A stretch of 64,000 bases of DNA from CBDCNH01 sp965219015 (lineage in GTDB: Bacteria; Pseudomonadota; Alphaproteobacteria; Rhodobacterales; Rhodobacteraceae): contig CBDCNH010000002.1 of assembly GCA_965219015.1 (NCBI GenBank), forward strand, positions 1-64,000, written 5' to 3'. Shown here one piece after another: positions 35,994 through 45,570 of the stretch (positions within the stretch are counted from its first letter, which is position 1; each line of letters begins with the position of its first letter). The notes beneath the pieces are model-generated. The model had not been told where the DNA came from and did no database searches. It saw only the letters and a list, made by a program, of their open reading frames with translations. The translations under genes were made by a program, and so were the position numbers.

Positions 35994-37642
35994 GTGAGCG
36001 ATCTCGCGCTCAACACCGGCTCCCGCCTGGCCCCTGCAGGCAAGCTCGCGGGCGCTCCCGCGGCCACCTCCACGGCTGCCAGCGAGGCCACGACCTCGCG
36101 GCTCGTGCTCGTGCTCTTCATGGCGAGCTTCCTCGTGCCGGGCTGGCTGCACCTCGGCTCGGTCACGCTCGGGCTGCCGCGGCTCTTCCTCTTCGTGATG
36201 TTCGTGCCGAACCTGATCACCGCGCTCCGCGCGCCCGAGGTGCGCTGGTGCCGCGTCGACACGCTGATCCTGGGGTTCATCATCTGGATGGACCTGTCGA
36301 TCCTCGTCAACAACGGCTTCGGGCGGATCCAGTTCGTCGGGCTGCAGACCGTCGACATGACCGGGGCCTACATCCTCGCGCGCGCGCATGTCCGCACGCT
36401 CGGCGACTACCGCTTCTTCTGGCGCGCCTTCGGCATCGCGATGCTGATCATCTTCCCGATCGCCTTCGTCGAGCTGATCGTCAACCGGCTGCTGCTGCAG
36501 GAGATCTTCCGCAGCGTCATCAGCGTGTTCCCGAACTCCACCGCGCATTACCCGCCCCGCTGGGGCTTCGACCGGGTGCAGGGCAACTTCGAGCACCCGA
36601 TCCTCTTCGGCGTGTTCTGGAGCATGGGCTTCGCCACCTTTTTGACGCTCTACCGGAGCATCGTGTGGCGCTTCTTCTTCACCGCCGTCAGCGGCGCGAT
36701 GGTGTTCATGTCGCTCTCGAGCGGGGCCTATCTCATGGCGATGTTCCAGAGCGGGCTGACGGCCTACGGCTGGGCCACCAAGGGCGCCTGGAAGCAGCTT
36801 TTGTGGTTCTGCGCGGTGGTCTACGTCGTGGTCGACCTGGTCTCGAACCGCCCCGCGCTCATCGCCATCTCGACGCGGCTCGCGTTCAGCTCCGGCACCG
36901 CCTACGCGCGCGTCAACATCTGGGACTACGGCTCGCGCAACGTGATGGCGCACCCGCTCTTCGGGCTCGGGCTCAACGACTGGGTGCGGCCGTCGTGGCT
37001 CGGCTCGTCGATCGACAACAACTGGCTCCTGATGGCGGTGCGCGGCGGGCTGCCGGCGATCGGGCTCCTCTTCGCCGCGTTCGGGACGATGCTCTACATG
37101 CTCCTGCGCCGGCGCGACCTGCCGGCGGCGGTGCGGCCGCTCAGGACGAGCTACGTCATCACCTTCATCTCGATGTTCACCGCACTCGGCACCGTCGCGG
37201 TGTGGAGCGGCACGGCGAGCTTCCTGTTCTTCCTGCTCGGCCTCGGCGTGACGCTGGCCTCGATTCCCGCGGCCACGGCAGCGGGCATGGACACAGGCGG
37301 GGGCACCGGCGGGAACGACGCCCCCGAGGCCGCCGCCCCCCGCTTCATGCGCCCCGCACGCGCGATCCCCGAACGTGCCGCACCGGTCCGCGCCGCACCA
37401 GAACGTGCCGCACCAGAACGCGCCGCCCCAGAACGCGCCGCCGAGCGCATGGCCCCCGCGCGCGCGCGTCTCGATCCCGCGGGCCGAGATGGAGCCGCGA
37501 TGCGGGCCGGGATGCGGGCCGCGATCACAGCCTCGGCGGGCCGTCCCGCACGCCGCCCCCTGCGCCGCCCCGCACCGGCAGCGCCGCGCCGTTCCGCCGC
37601 CCGTTCTCCAGCGACCGGGGCGGTGGCAACCGCAGCCGCTGA
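35994..37642 (+). CDS. O-antigen ligase/Wzy-like polysaccharide polymerase, 3' frame disturbed
   Basis: A polytopic protein with about ten helices, including LVLVLFMASFLVPGWLHLGS and LPRLFLFVMFVPNLITALRA, a periplasmic loop with NSTAHYPPRWGFDRVQGNFE, and NNWLLMAVRGGLPAIGLLFA, the layout of O-antigen ligase-fold polymerases. The reading frame stays open through the whole next gene to 38612, which is implausible. The frame ending RRPFSSDRGGGNRSR at 37642 has much stronger GC third-position bias. I infer a frameshift in the tail between about 37330 and 37520, next to a 15-bp repeat coding APERA units. The enzymatic part (first 430 residues) is intact. Confidence 0.8.
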
Positions 37643-37654
37643 CCGCCCGAACCG

Positions 37655-38581
37655 ATGCCGCACCCTGCGCCCGACACGGTCCCCAACACGGCCCCCGACG
37701 CGGTCCCCGACACGGCCCCCGAAGCGGCCGTCATCATCCCGCACTACGACGACGTCGCGCGCCTCGCGCGCTGCCTCGGCGCGCTCGGCGCCCAGGATCT
37801 CGCCGGCCTCGAGATCGTCGTCGTCGACAACGCCTCGCCGCTCGACATGGCTGCCGCCCTGGCCCCGTTCCGCGCAGACATCCCGGCGCTGCGCCTCGTC
37901 GTCGAGCCCGCCCGCGGTGCCGCCGCCGCGCGCAACCGCGGCGTCCGCGAGACCACGGCGCCGCTCCTGTGGTTCCTCGACGCCGATTGCGTGCCCGCGC
38001 CCGACTGGGTCGCCGCCGCACGCGCCGCGGCGCCCTCGGCCGACCTCGTCGGCGGCGCCATCGCGATCTTCGACGAGACCCCGCCGCCCCGCAGCGGCGC
38101 CGAGGCCTTCGAGGCCGTCTTCGCCTTCGACTACCGCGACTACGCGACGCGGAAGGGCTTCGCCGTCACCGCCAACCTGCTCACGCGCCGCGACGTGTTC
38201 GCGGCCACCGGCGACTTCGTGCCGGGCCTCGCCGAAGACCTCGACTGGTGCCGCCGCGCGACCGCGAAGGGCTACCGGCTCGGCCTCGCCGAGAGCGTCC
38301 GCGTCGGCCATCCCGCGCGCCCCGACTGGGCGTCGCTCGCGAAGAAATGGCGCCGGCTCACCGACGAGGGCTTCGCGGTCAACGGCCGCAGCCCCGCCGC
38401 GCGCCTCCGCTGGGGCCTCCGCGCGCTCGCGATGCCGCCAAGCGCCCTCGCCCATGCGCCGAAGGTGCTGGGCAGCCCCCGCCTCGCCGGCGGGCCCGAC
38501 CGCGCCCGCGCGCTCGCCACCCTCGCCCGGCTGCGCCTCTGGCGCTGCGGCTGGATGCTCCGCCAGGCGGTGCGGGGCTGA
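37655..38581 (+). CDS. Family 2 glycosyltransferase
   Basis: 308 residues: AAVIIPHYDDVARLARCLGA, IVVVDNASPLDMAAALAPF, AAARNRGVRETTAPLLWFLD and the DADCVPAPDW DXD region, then FVPGLAEDLDWCRRATAKGY. The N-terminal TVPNTAPDAVPDTAPE is repeat-derived. The DNA after the stop repeats GCGGGGCTGAGG units three to four times, copying the terminal Gly codon and TGA. It follows the polymerase gene closely and probably shares its transcript. Confidence 0.9.
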   Translation: MPHPAPDTVPNTAPDAVPDTAPEAAVIIPHYDDVARLARCLGALGAQDLAGLEIVVVDNASPLDMAAALAPFRADIPALRLVVEPARGAAAARNRGVRETTAPLLWFLDADCVPAPDWVAAARAAAPSADLVGGAIAIFDETPPPRSGAEAFEAVFAFDYRDYATRKGFAVTANLLTRRDVFAATGDFVPGLAEDLDWCRRATAKGYRLGLAESVRVGHPARPDWASLAKKWRRLTDEGFAVNGRSPAARLRWGLRALAMPPSALAHAPKVLGSPRLAGGPDRARALATLARLRLWRCGWMLRQAVRG

Positions 38582-38634
38582 GGCGGGCGGGGCTGAGGCG
38601 GCGCGGGGCTGAGGCGGCGCGGGGCTGAGGCGGC

Positions 38635-39153
38635 TCAGGGCTCTGCGCGCGCCGCGATGGCGGGGACCAGCGCCGCCGGGAACACCGCGCCGAGCCCGGA
38701 CGCATCTGCCCGGATCGCCGCGGCGGACACGAAGTCGGTCACCTCGAAGCGCGCGCCGTCGATCGCCGCGACCCGCATGGCGCCTTCGACGGTCGCGAGC
38801 CCCGGCCCGCTGGCGGTGAGCCAGAGGTAGAACTTCGGCAGCGACACGCCGCTCTGCGTGGCCCCGCGGCGCAGGAGCTCGAGCACCAGATCGGGGCGGC
38901 CGAGGCCCTCGGCGTCGAGCCAGGCCCGCACGTCGCGCCGGAGCAGCGCCGCGAACGCCGCCTCGGGCGGCACGTTCGCGGCGATGTGGCCCGCCTGCAC
39001 GGCATCGAGGCTTTGAGCCATCACGGCGGAAGGCATCGACCCCGCCAACGCCCCGATCGCCAGCGCCCCGATCGCCAACGTACGGGCCGCCAGCGTACCG
39101 ATCGCCAGCGTACGGGCCGCCAGCGCGACCCACGCCGCCGCCTGCGCCCTCAC
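38635..39153 (-). CDS. Small secreted protein with repeat-expanded signal peptide, unknown function
   Basis: 172 residues from GTG 39153, overlapping the stop of the acyltransferase gene upstream (GTGA). The signal peptide is unusually long because 15-bp repeats multiply its hydrophobic core (RTLAIG, AIGALAIGALAG, residues about 13-38), ending SAVMAQ. The mature part (LDAVQAGHIAANVPPEAAFA, RRDVRAWLDAEGL) is soluble. Coupling to an acyltransferase suggests a periplasmic EPS accessory role. Unrecognised family. Confidence 0.65.
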   Translation of the reverse strand: MRAQAAAWVALAARTLAIGTLAARTLAIGALAIGALAGSMPSAVMAQSLDAVQAGHIAANVPPEAAFAALLRRDVRAWLDAEGLGRPDLVLELLRRGATQSGVSLPKFYLWLTASGPGLATVEGAMRVAAIDGARFEVTDFVSAAAIRADASGLGAVFPAALVPAIAARAEP

Positions 39154-39701
39154 GGCGCCGAGCCGTCGCGCATCCGGACCACCCGCGCCGGCACGCCCGC
39201 GGCGATGGCGCCCGCGGGCACGTCGCGGGTGACGACCGAGCCCGCGCCGATCACCGCCCCGTCGCCGAGCGTCACCCCCGCCGTCAGCACCGCCCGGGTG
39301 CCGATCCAGCAGTCCGCGCCGATCGTCACGTCGCGCTCGGTCATCGCCTGGTCGGTGATCGGGATGCCCGGCGCGAGACCGTAGTCGGCCGCCGTCACGA
39401 AGCAGTCGGGCGCGAAGGTGGTGCGCGCGCCGACCCGGATCCAGCCCGACGTGCGCCCCGCCCAGAGCGAGGTCCGCGCGCCGACCTGCACCTGGTCGCC
39501 GAGCGCGATCCGCTCGGCGTTGGCGAAGGACGCGTTGGGCGCGATCCGCACGTCGGCCCCGAGCGTCAGCCGCCGCCGCGGCGCCACATGCGTGTAGCCG
39601 TAGTAGTGCAGCATCCGGAACGGGTGCAGGAGCACGCCGGGATCGAGGAACGACCCCACCGCCCGCCGGATCCGCACGAGGGGCCGCCGCGCCTTGACCA
39701 T
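39150..39701 (-). CDS. Hexapeptide-repeat acetyltransferase (WcaF-like)
   Basis: 183 residues: LHPFRMLHYYGYTHVAPRRR, then beta-helix repeats LTLGADVRIAPNASFANAER, IALGDQVQVGARTSLWAGRT and VTIGADCWIGTRAVLTAGVT, ending VIGAGSVVTRDVPAGAIAAG. Matches colanic-acid acetyltransferase WcaF-type enzymes. It would transfer acetyl from acetyl-CoA to a repeat-unit sugar. Translationally coupled to the following small secreted protein. Confidence 0.9.
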   Translation of the reverse strand: MVKARRPLVRIRRAVGSFLDPGVLLHPFRMLHYYGYTHVAPRRRLTLGADVRIAPNASFANAERIALGDQVQVGARTSLWAGRTSGWIRVGARTTFAPDCFVTAADYGLAPGIPITDQAMTERDVTIGADCWIGTRAVLTAGVTLGDGAVIGAGSVVTRDVPAGAIAAGVPARVVRMRDGSAP

Positions 39702-40012
39702 GTGCCTCCCCTGCCCGCGTTCAGGGTGCGGTCTAGCCCCTGCGGCGGCAAGCGCACAAGACGGCCCCGTGACGTCGTCCGCAAGCCGCGCCGGGGCCGG
39801 GCCGATGGCCGGGGCGCGCCGCCTCGACCGGCGGGAGGTGCGGCGATGGCCGGGACCGACCCGGGATGGCCCGACCGGACGCTGGACCGGACGCTGGTCC
39901 CGTTCGCGAGCCGGTTCGCGTGGACGGGGCCGGTTCGTGGACGGGGCCGGTTCATAGATGGGGCCGGAACCGCGGACGTGGCCGGTTCGCGGACGGGGCC
40001 GGACCGGGGCTC
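39702..40012. repeat. Gene-free region with 17-bp GC-rich tandem repeat
   Basis: A CGTGGACGGGGCCGGTT unit and variants recur about five times between 39915 and 40010, preceded by a short GGACGCTGGACC duplication. No gene is supported. Confidence 0.7.
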
Positions 40013-40641
40013 CGCCACATCGACGACCGCCGCATCATGCTCCGGCGCCGCACGTCCGCTGCATCGCGCTCGACGATCCGGGCGGCCTCAGCACGGCGGC
40101 GCGAGGATACGGCGACACCGCGCGAGCGTTCGGGCGCGCCAAAAGGCTTCGTCGACGCGCTCGATCTGTCCGGGCTCCCGGATCATTCGGAGACGCGTTC
40201 GCATGGCCGCCGACCGCCGCGACGCGGGCGTTAATCCCCTCGCGCGGCGTCTCGTCACCCGCCGCGACATGCTCGCCCGGTGGCGCATCCCCGCGGGCCC
40301 CAACCGGACGCTGCCCGAGGCGGCGCTCGCGGCCTGCATGGGACCGTTCCCGACCCCCGCCTCGCGGCTGCCGAGCTGGATCCTCGCCCGCCAGATGCGC
40401 GACGGCGCGGCCTGGCTCTCGGAGGTCGAGGCCGGGCGCGCCGGGCGGCGCGACACGCCGGCGCCGATCGTCGGGCGATGCCGACGGCGCCTTCCGCACG
40501 GCCGACCGCGACCGCTTCGCCAAGCCGGTCCCGGTCCACCGCATCGTCGACCTGCCGGGGGCGGAGCACCTCATCCAGGAGACCGCGCCGGAAGAGATCG
40601 CGGCGGAGATCGCGGCGGCGATCCTCGGCTGGCGGCCCTGA
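40013..40641 (+). pseudogene. Haloalkane dehalogenase-like alpha/beta-hydrolase remnant
   Basis: Pieces of one hydrolase are spread over all three frames: HIDDRRI, RCIALDDPGGLSTAARGYGD, FVDALDLSGL, DAFAWPPT, then LVTRRDMLARWRIPAGPNR through ASRLPSWILARQMRDGAAWL, and finally DADGAFRTADRDRFAKPVPV with VDLPGAEHLIQETAPEEIAA. The expected nucleophile elbow between LDLSGL and FAWPPT is missing, as is the N-terminus. It is a clear relic with several indels and a deletion. Confidence 0.75.
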
Positions 40642-40878
40642 TCCCCGAAGGCCCGGCACGCAAGGCCCGGCACGCAAGGCCCGGCGCACGGCGCCCCCGC
40701 CGGGACCCGTCGCGGGACGGCGTGAGCCGGGCCCCGAAGCCGCCGCTCGAGCAGCCGGCGCCGAAGGGCCGCAGCGAGCCCGATCTGACCGATGCTGCAG
40801 GCGTCGCGAATAGCTGCTTCGGCGAACGATCCACGATGACAATTGCAACGTGTTCCTTGCTGACTGAGGCTCCCGGAT

Positions 40879-42168
40879 ATGCCGTCCGCCGCCCATATCC
40901 CTTTCACAGAGCTGCCGGCCTCCGCGCGCCGGCACGTGCATCTCTTCCAAGGACACCAGTTCCTCGACCGGTTCGCCATGGGAGTGACCGTGGCCGTGAC
41001 GGCGCTCGCCCTGCAGGGACGGGGCCTGGGCACCCAAGAGATCGGCGCCCTCTTCGCCGTCTACGCCGCCGTGACCATGACGGCCGAGCTGCCCTTCGGC
41101 GGGCTGGCCGACGGGGTGGGGCGCAAGCCGGTCTTCCTGCTCGCGACGGTCGCGAGCCTGATGGCCTCCGTCGTCTTTACCTTGTCCGCATCGTTCTGGC
41201 CGCTCGCCGCGTCGTTCGGATTGGTCGGCCTCGGGCGTGCCTTGCGGTCGGGAACGCTGGACGCCTGGTACGTGGAAGGACTGCGCACGCACGCGCCCGG
41301 CGTCGATATCCAGCCTCTCCTGGCGCGTGCGCAGACGGCGAACTTCGCGGGGCTCGGACTCGGGGCGATCGTGGGAGGGTTCCTGCCCGGCCTCGTCGCG
41401 AGGAACGACCCGTCGGAACCGGTGATCGGCCAGACGATCTACGACGTATCCTATGCCGCGGGCATCGCGCTGACGGTCGTCGTGTTCGCCTACACGGTCC
41501 TTCTGATCCGGGAACCGGCCCGCGCCCTGAACGGAGTGGCCCTGCTGCGCGAGATGCGCGCCGTGCCGGGCACGATCAAGGACGGCGCGCGACTCGCGGT
41601 CTCGAACCGGACGCTCCTTTTGCTTCTGACGATCCTCGCGCTCATGCTCTTCGCGACCAACCCGGTCGAGGTGCTCTGGCCCACCGTGGTGCAGGCCATG
41701 CAGGGTCCCGAACGCGCTGCCGCCGTGGTAGGGCTTCTGACGGCCGGGTACTTCCTGGCAATCGCCGTGGGGGCCAGCCTCGCCGGCCGGGTCGGAAGCC
41801 TCTTTGGGCGCCGTCATGCGGAGACGCTCGCGGCGGTGCTCGGAGCGCTCTTCCTCTGCCAGATCGCATTGGCTTGGCAGGGAACGCTTGCGGGCTTCGT
41901 CGGGGCGTTCCTCCTCTTCTCCGTAGTTCTGGGACTGTCGGAATCGCCCGCGGCGAGCATCCTGCACGCCCATGTGCCGGACAATCGCCGCTCCACGATC
42001 CTTTCGGTCCAGTCTCTCCTCAAGCAGCTGGGTGCGATGATCGGCCTGCTTGTCCTAGGCTGGATCGGAGAGACAAAAGGCGTGGGCACCGCGTGGATCG
42101 CCGGGACGATTGGTCTCGGGACAGCTGTAGCTCTCGCGATCCTGCTGGCCAGACAGACGAGGGGCTAG
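40879..42168 (+). CDS. Major facilitator superfamily transporter
   Basis: 429 residues with 12 predicted helices. The cytoplasmic loop 2-3 motif GGLADGVGRKPVFLLATVAS is the MFS signature, and GRVGSLFGRRHAETLAAVLG is its second-half counterpart. Third-position GC bias is weaker than in the EPS genes, so it may have a separate origin. The substrate is unknown; drug or metabolite export is typical for this group. ATG 40879 starts directly at a plausible N-terminus. Confidence 0.9.
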   Translation: MPSAAHIPFTELPASARRHVHLFQGHQFLDRFAMGVTVAVTALALQGRGLGTQEIGALFAVYAAVTMTAELPFGGLADGVGRKPVFLLATVASLMASVVFTLSASFWPLAASFGLVGLGRALRSGTLDAWYVEGLRTHAPGVDIQPLLARAQTANFAGLGLGAIVGGFLPGLVARNDPSEPVIGQTIYDVSYAAGIALTVVVFAYTVLLIREPARALNGVALLREMRAVPGTIKDGARLAVSNRTLLLLLTILALMLFATNPVEVLWPTVVQAMQGPERAAAVVGLLTAGYFLAIAVGASLAGRVGSLFGRRHAETLAAVLGALFLCQIALAWQGTLAGFVGAFLLFSVVLGLSESPAASILHAHVPDNRRSTILSVQSLLKQLGAMIGLLVLGWIGETKGVGTAWIAGTIGLGTAVALAILLARQTRG

Positions 42169-42383
42169 TACCAGCCTGACCGGTCTGGCGACCCATGCGT
42201 GGATGTTCGCCATCGACCCTGCGGAAGTGGCACAAGCGGACCTTCGCACTGGGTTGATAAATGCCCGCGCCGTCCGCACCGCCGACCTCCGCCGACCTCC
42301 GCCGTGGCGACAGCCGGCGGCTGCGGGGGAGGGCCGCCGACGGCGGCCTTGCCGCGGGTCCGCGCCGGCCTGCAGGGAACGCC

Positions 42384-42647
42384 CTACTGCAGCCCGACGA
42401 GCCCTGTCGCGGTGGTGCCGGTCGCGAGCACCTGCGCCACGCGCAAGGGATAGGCCATGCCGCCCTGCATCCCCGCGAAGGTCACGAGGTCGCCCGAGGC
42501 CATCTTCACGCGCACCGACCCCGACTGGCCGACGTAGAGCCCGCGCGTCACCTGGGCGAGCGCGGCGCTGTCGGAGGGCGTGATCGCCTGGGCGCTGCGG
42601 GCGGGCGAGGTCAGGGTGGAGGCATGGCTGTCGAAGGGATCGGGCAT
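42384..42647 (-). CDS. ghsA: Spike base protein, RCAP_rcc01079 family (GTA head spike)
   Basis: 87 residues: MPDPFDSHASTLTSPARSAQ, ITPSDSAALAQVTRGLYVGQ, GDLVTFAGMQGGMAYPLRVA and VLATGTTATGLVGLQ. This small beta protein closely resembles the Rhodobacter capsulatus gene-transfer-agent head spike base (rcc01079, GhsA), which anchors spikes that bind capsular polysaccharide. CGAGGTG lies before ATG 42647. Finding it in an EPS locus away from any GTA structural cluster fits the R. capsulatus arrangement, where spike genes are also unlinked. The expected fibre partner (GhsB) is not adjacent; the large esterase gene at 32792-35656 is a candidate. Confidence 0.75.
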   Translation of the reverse strand: MPDPFDSHASTLTSPARSAQAITPSDSAALAQVTRGLYVGQSGSVRVKMASGDLVTFAGMQGGMAYPLRVAQVLATGTTATGLVGLQ

Positions 42648-42819
42648 CGGGCACCTCGTTTGGGTCGGCGGTTGAGCGGTCGGAGCAGGCGCCGGAGCGG
42701 CGCGCGGGAGCGGCACCGGAGCGGGCGCGACACCTATCCGGACTGAGGCTCACGAGCGATGAACGGGGCGCACGGTGAAGGGACTGGCCCGCCGGCCGCG
42801 GCGCGGGCATCATCGCGCG

Positions 42820-44484
42820 ATGCGCCTCGCCCGCCGGTCCCTCCTCGGCCTCCTCGCCACGGTGTCCGGGATCGCCCTCCTGCCCGTCCGGGCCGCGCGC
42901 GCGCAAGGCTCGGCCCTGCCCCCCGGCGCGTTCCCCGTGACCGCCGCGATGCTGGTGCCCGAGACGCTCTTCGGCACGCCCACCGGCCGCTTCCGCGTCG
43001 ATCCCGCGCGCGGCCCCGCACCCCCGCCGGCAGCCGGCCGCCTCGCCAGGCCCCCCGTCATCGACCCCCGCGCGAAAGGCCCCGCCGCCGAGGCGCTGCG
43101 CGTCCTCGCCCGGCGGGGTCTCGCGGCGGGGCTCGGGGGCGTCCTCTACGACAACCGCGACCGCGGCCATTCGGCCCTGCCGCCCGGCCTCTTCCCCGCC
43201 CTCGCCCGCACCGCCTACGGCCCCGAGCTCCGCGCGAAGACCCTCGACTACGGGCTTGCCGGGCGGCTCGTGTTCCCCGCCGCCACCATCGGCAACTCGT
43301 CGACCGCGATCACCCGCGGACCCCTTGCCCGCAGCCTGCCGCGGCTCGCGATGACCGAACCGGGAGGCCCGGCGCGCGCCTACGCGGGCTATGCCGGCAA
43401 CGCGCTCTACGTCTATCCCGCGAATGCCGACCACGACGCGGTCGACCGCTACCCCGCGAACTGGCCCGCCATGCTCGTCTCGCAGGGCGCCTCGCACAGC
43501 GACATGCCGCTCCTGCGCGCCCTCGCCCTGGCGCTCGCCGCCCTCGCGCCCGACACCCGGGCGGCGCTCGAGGCCGAGGGCCGCGTCGCCCCCACGCTGC
43601 AGATGCTCGTCCGCCGCGCGATGCCCGGCACCCGCACCGAGGCCGACTACCTCTCGGGGCCCGCGCATCCGAGCGTGTTCGCGGGCGGGCCGGACGAGAC
43701 CCGGCTCGTCGCGCTGGCGCAGGCGCTGCGGCCGGAGACGGTGCCGCCGGTGGTCCGCCTCGCCGTCGTCGCGGAGGACTTCTCGGCGCGCTTCGACCCC
43801 GGCATGATCGCCCCCGAAGACACCCCCGGCGAAACCCTCTTCGACACCCCCGCCGCCATCGCCCGGCTCTGGCGCGCCCCGGCCTGGCGCCGCCATGCGA
43901 CGCTCGCGGCCACCGCTCCGGGGGCCACGGACATCGCCTGGGTGTGCCTGCGCGGCGACCCTGCCCATGTGGCGATCCGTCCCGCGCCGGACGGCACGCG
44001 GGCCGAGATCACCCTCGACTGGCACGACCGCCGCCCGATCGACCCTGATCCGATCGACCCTGATCCGATCGACGCCGATCCCGGACGGCTGACCGACCGC
44101 GTCGACATCGGCGCCTTCGCCCGCCGCGGCGACGGGATGCACGGCGCGCCCGCCTTCTTCACCGTGAGCTTTCCCGCGCACGAGATCCGCCGCTTCGAGC
44201 CCGATCCGGCGGTCCCGGGCACGCTCCGCACCGTGTCGATCGACTACGACGCCATCGGCCGCGGCGCCGCCTTCGACCCCATGCTCCACGCCTCCGCCCC
44301 CTGGACCGACCGCTACGCCTATGACGCCGCGGGCGGCCCGTCGGGGTTCGTCCGCAGGGTGCAGGGCGGCGCCGCCGCGGCCTGGCGCGATGCCACCCAT
44401 CTCGCCGACGGCACGCCGATGCGCCTCACCCGCCGCCGCGACCGCCGCGGCCGCACCGTGCTCGGCGTCAAGCCCGCGTCCTGA
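42820..44484 (+). CDS. Large exported protein of unknown function
   Basis: 554 residues. The N-terminus RLARRSLLGLLATVSGIALL has a twin-arginine-like signal with cleavage after AARA near residue 27. The mature protein has conserved-looking segments (LYDNRDRGHSALPPGLFPAL, PAATIGNSSTAITRGPLARS, NALYVYPANADHDAVDRYPA, LVSQGASHSDMPLLRALALA, LVRRAMPGTRTEADYLSGPA) that suggest an enzyme, but I recognise no family. A DPDPI repeat near residue 415 comes from a 15-bp unit. It is divergent from the spike base gene and precedes the VPLPA-CTERM cluster. ATG 42820 places the Arg-Arg signal correctly. Confidence 0.75.
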   Translation: MRLARRSLLGLLATVSGIALLPVRAARAQGSALPPGAFPVTAAMLVPETLFGTPTGRFRVDPARGPAPPPAAGRLARPPVIDPRAKGPAAEALRVLARRGLAAGLGGVLYDNRDRGHSALPPGLFPALARTAYGPELRAKTLDYGLAGRLVFPAATIGNSSTAITRGPLARSLPRLAMTEPGGPARAYAGYAGNALYVYPANADHDAVDRYPANWPAMLVSQGASHSDMPLLRALALALAALAPDTRAALEAEGRVAPTLQMLVRRAMPGTRTEADYLSGPAHPSVFAGGPDETRLVALAQALRPETVPPVVRLAVVAEDFSARFDPGMIAPEDTPGETLFDTPAAIARLWRAPAWRRHATLAATAPGATDIAWVCLRGDPAHVAIRPAPDGTRAEITLDWHDRRPIDPDPIDPDPIDADPGRLTDRVDIGAFARRGDGMHGAPAFFTVSFPAHEIRRFEPDPAVPGTLRTVSIDYDAIGRGAAFDPMLHASAPWTDRYAYDAAGGPSGFVRRVQGGAAAAWRDATHLADGTPMRLTRRRDRRGRTVLGVKPAS

Positions 44485-44702
44485 GCATCCGCCGGAATTG
44501 GCGCCATCCGGACTTTAACGGACCGGTCACGGATTTTAATCTTAAGACGACGTTCATCATTCCAATTTTACATATGAATTACGGATTCGTGGCCGCGCGG
44601 CTGCTTGGCCAACGCATCCCGTCGCCGGCACCGGCGACACCTGCTCCATCGTCCGGCAGTCCCTGCCGGGCGATCGCCACGCGCACCAGAACGGGATCCC
44701 CC

Positions 44703-45326
44703 ATGACCCTCCGCTTCCCAGCCCCCGCCTTCGTCCTCGGCGCCTCCGTCCTCGGCGCCTCCGTCCTTGGCGCCTCCGTCCTTGGCACCTCCGTCCTCGG
44801 CACCTTCGTCCTCGGGGCGGCGCCCGCGTTCGCCGCCACGGTCGAACTGACCCCCGGCGGCACGATCGATCCGACCGAGCCCGATGCGGTCTACTACTAC
44901 CAGCAGACCGTCACCGCGGGCGGGCCGCAGGCGCTCGTCTTCGACTTCGTCGCCGATGTCGCCGACACGCCCTTTGCCACGCAGGCCGTGCTCGGGATCT
45001 CGCAGATCCTCGACGGCATGCTGATCGACCCCTACCTGAGCTGGACCGACGCGGACGGCACCGCTTTCGCGAGCCTCGCACCCAGCTCCGACGGAGGCGC
45101 CGAGACCGGCTTCTCGGCGCTCCTCACGACCCTCTTCAGCGCCGACATCCTCGCCAAGACGCTGACCTTCGGCTGGGCGGGCAGCATCGGCGAGACCGGC
45201 GGCGTGGCGGTCACGCTCCTCGTCGCAGCGCCCGAGGCCAGCGCCGTGCCGATCCCCGCCACGGGCCTGCTGCTCGGTGGCGTCCTCGCGGGCCTCGGCG
45301 CCTTCGCCGTCCGGCGCCGCACCTGA
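44703..45326 (+). CDS. VPLPA-CTERM sorted protein (paralogue 1)
   Basis: 207 residues. The C-terminal sorting signal is AVPIPATGLLLGGVLAGLGA then a basic tail, the VPLPA-CTERM pattern (motif, membrane helix, Arg-rich end) recognised by exosortase D. The signal peptide is stretched by about six 15-bp repeats (VLGAS units, DNA 44725-44815). The mature domain (FDFVADVADTPFATQAVLGI) is clearly paralogous to the next gene. It is presumably exported, cleaved at the motif and released or anchored at the surface with EPS. The AT-rich region 44505-44580 upstream likely holds its promoter. Confidence 0.85.
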   Translation: MTLRFPAPAFVLGASVLGASVLGASVLGTSVLGTFVLGAAPAFAATVELTPGGTIDPTEPDAVYYYQQTVTAGGPQALVFDFVADVADTPFATQAVLGISQILDGMLIDPYLSWTDADGTAFASLAPSSDGGAETGFSALLTTLFSADILAKTLTFGWAGSIGETGGVAVTLLVAAPEASAVPIPATGLLLGGVLAGLGAFAVRRRT

Positions 45327-45334
45327 CGCTCCCG

Positions 45335-45358
45335 GGAGGGCCGGTCCGCCGGCCTTCC
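45335..45358 (+). terminator. Hairpin after VPLPA gene 1
   Basis: GGAGGGCCGG-TCCG-CCGGCCTTCC forms a 10-bp stem (one G-T pair) 9 bp after the stop. It lacks a T run, so termination strength is uncertain. Confidence 0.5.
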
Positions 45359-45570
45359 CCCCAAGGCGCCCCGGCATCGCGCCACGTGCCGCTTTTTGCG
45401 GCGCCGCAGCGCGGCATTGGCTCCATTGCACGCTCGGATAAATCTCCTAATTAACTACCTATAAGGGAAACATTCATTTGTAGATTACCTCAAGGAGATA
45501 TACGCCCATTCCAACGCGCGGCGCGCCTCGCCGCCCGGTCCATGCAGGCGACGCAAGAAGGATAGCCGCA

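Noticed and set aside
37643..38612. C-terminal continuation of the polymerase frame through the next glycosyltransferase gene
   Set aside because: The Arg/Pro/Ser-rich reading has poor third-position bias and completely overlaps a well-supported gene, so it was treated as a frameshift effect.
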